From the NCBI GenBank assembly GCA_900767005.1, contig CAAFXL010000379.1, positions 1 through 5,068 of the forward strand: a DNA stretch of 5,068 nt, written 5' to 3'. Both the position numbers and the translations under genes were made by a program. The DNA comes from an uncultured Ruminobacter sp. (GTDB taxonomy: Bacteria; Pseudomonadota; Gammaproteobacteria; Enterobacterales; Succinivibrionaceae). The notes under the pieces were generated by a model. The model ran no database searches, was not told the DNA's origin, and was given only the letters and a program-made list of their open reading frames with translations. Numbering within the stretch: position 1 is the stretch's first letter; the number at the start of each line of letters is the position of its first letter. Positions 4,293 through 5,068 of this stretch are shown in pieces.

Positions 4293-5068
4293 ATGGAATC
4301 TCAATCTGTAATTCAAAATTCATTTTTAGCATTGGTTAAAAATAAAAGTAAAAGACCATTTGTAGATAAAACAGATCTAATTGCAGATTTAAATTCTTGT
4401 ATTGATGATCCTTCTGTAAAATTAAAAGCGGTAACTAGACCAAGAAGATTTGGTAAAACTGTTACAGCTGAGATGCTAAGACTTTATTATTCAAAGGAAT
4501 ATAAACTTGAAGAAGTAAAAGAAATATTCTCAGGTTTAAAAATATCTCAAGATCCTTGCTATTTAGAATATCTAAATAAATATACAGTTATTTATTTAGA
4601 TATGAATGATATAAGTAGCGATTATGAAACCTATATAAATTCGAGTACAGAACATATTATTGGTGTAGACAGCTTTGTAGATTTTATTCAATATTTTGCA
4701 ATTGAATCGTTAAAAGAAAATGATACCTTTAAAGATGTTATAGAAAAATCTAAATTTGTTAGTAATGTAGGTTTAGCTAAGATAGTAAAGATATTAAATA
4801 AAAATTTAGGTGAAAAGTTTATTTGTATTATTGATGAATGGGATTTAATTTTTAGAAATTTTAAGGATGACTTAAATCTACAGTATAAATTTATAGATTT
4901 TCTAAATGGAATGTTTAAGTCTACTGGAGCAGGAAACTGTTTTTCCTTAGTTTATATGACAGGCATACTCCCGATTAAAAAGTATGAATCTCATTCATTA
5001 TTAAATAATTTTAAAGAATACAATATGCTTGAGCCTCGTACTTATGCTAAGTTCTTTGGTTTTACTAA
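4293..5068 (+). CDS. AAA-ATPase-like protein (PF09820 type), 3' end missing
   Basis: The frame is open from ATG at 4293 to the window end, giving 258 residues and no stop. Seen: FVDKTDLI (23-30), the degenerate Walker A region TRPRRFGKT (48-56), a Walker B-like FICIIDEWD (176-184) and a SLVYMTGILPIKKYESHSLLNNFKEY segment at 218-243, all in the order found in the AAA-ATPase-like family; the visible end FFGFT also fits. Known: these proteins are usually 500 or more residues with a C-terminal PD-(D/E)XK nuclease-like domain (PF08011), and their biological role is not established. That domain would lie beyond the window. Start: the ATG at 4293 has GGA seven bases upstream; an in-frame ATG at 4281 would add four residues but has no ribosome binding site. 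Codon use is rich in AGA and ATA and base composition is very AT-rich, consistent with acquired DNA. The gene is divergent from the broken ATPase and functional linkage is unproven. Confidence 0.85.
   Translation, partial: MESQSVIQNSFLALVKNKSKRPFVDKTDLIADLNSCIDDPSVKLKAVTRPRRFGKTVTAEMLRLYYSKEYKLEEVKEIFSGLKISQDPCYLEYLNKYTVIYLDMNDISSDYETYINSSTEHIIGVDSFVDFIQYFAIESLKENDTFKDVIEKSKFVSNVGLAKIVKILNKNLGEKFICIIDEWDLIFRNFKDDLNLQYKFIDFLNGMFKSTGAGNCFSLVYMTGILPIKKYESHSLLNNFKEYNMLEPRTYAKFFGFT

Overview
The window looks like chromosomal DNA of an AT-rich gammaproteobacterium. The three central genes are close relatives of Escherichia coli ycfH, hinT and lpoB, and hinT followed by lpoB echoes the E. coli hinT-ycfL-lpoB order. 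Low GC, this gene set and an AAA-ATPase-like/PDDEXK-type gene of the sort common in gut anaerobes suggest a host-associated lineage such as Succinivibrionaceae. That placement is an inference from remembered families, not a search.

Layout, left to right. (1) Bases 2-322, plus strand: the 3' part of a Doc-type (Fic fold) toxin gene that begins before the window, so any antitoxin partner is out of view. (2) Bases 406-1191, minus strand: a YcfH/TatD-family metal-dependent hydrolase, convergent with doc. (3) Bases 1313-2443, plus strand: a complete transcription unit with an extended -10 promoter, hinT, lpoB 14 bases downstream, and a strong intrinsic terminator. The ycfL gene that sits between hinT and lpoB in E. 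coli is absent. (4) Bases 2592-3952, minus strand: a broken AAA-family ATPase of the RloA/AbiLii-like (COG1106, AAA_15/AAA_21) kind. It is interrupted by an in-frame TGA at 3755-3757 and by a one-base frameshift near 2757-2759. Its conserved C-terminal tail lies in another frame, in a stretch (2592-2710) that looks empty at first sight. (5) Bases 3953-4292: a very AT-rich divergent intergenic region with several -10-like boxes and a possible structured transcript. (6) Bases 4293-5068, plus strand: the N-terminal half of an AAA-ATPase-like (PF09820 type) protein that runs off the window end.

The centre (406-2443) is housekeeping core. The right third is more AT-rich, uses more ATA and AGA codons, and carries defence-type or orphan ATPases, one of them decaying; this is the pattern of an accessory or horizontally acquired segment. 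No tRNA, rRNA, CRISPR array, transposase, insertion sequence ends or attachment site was seen. The most notable result is the decaying defence ATPase, reconstructed at about 453 residues across two lesions. I found no convincing new multi-gene system in the window.
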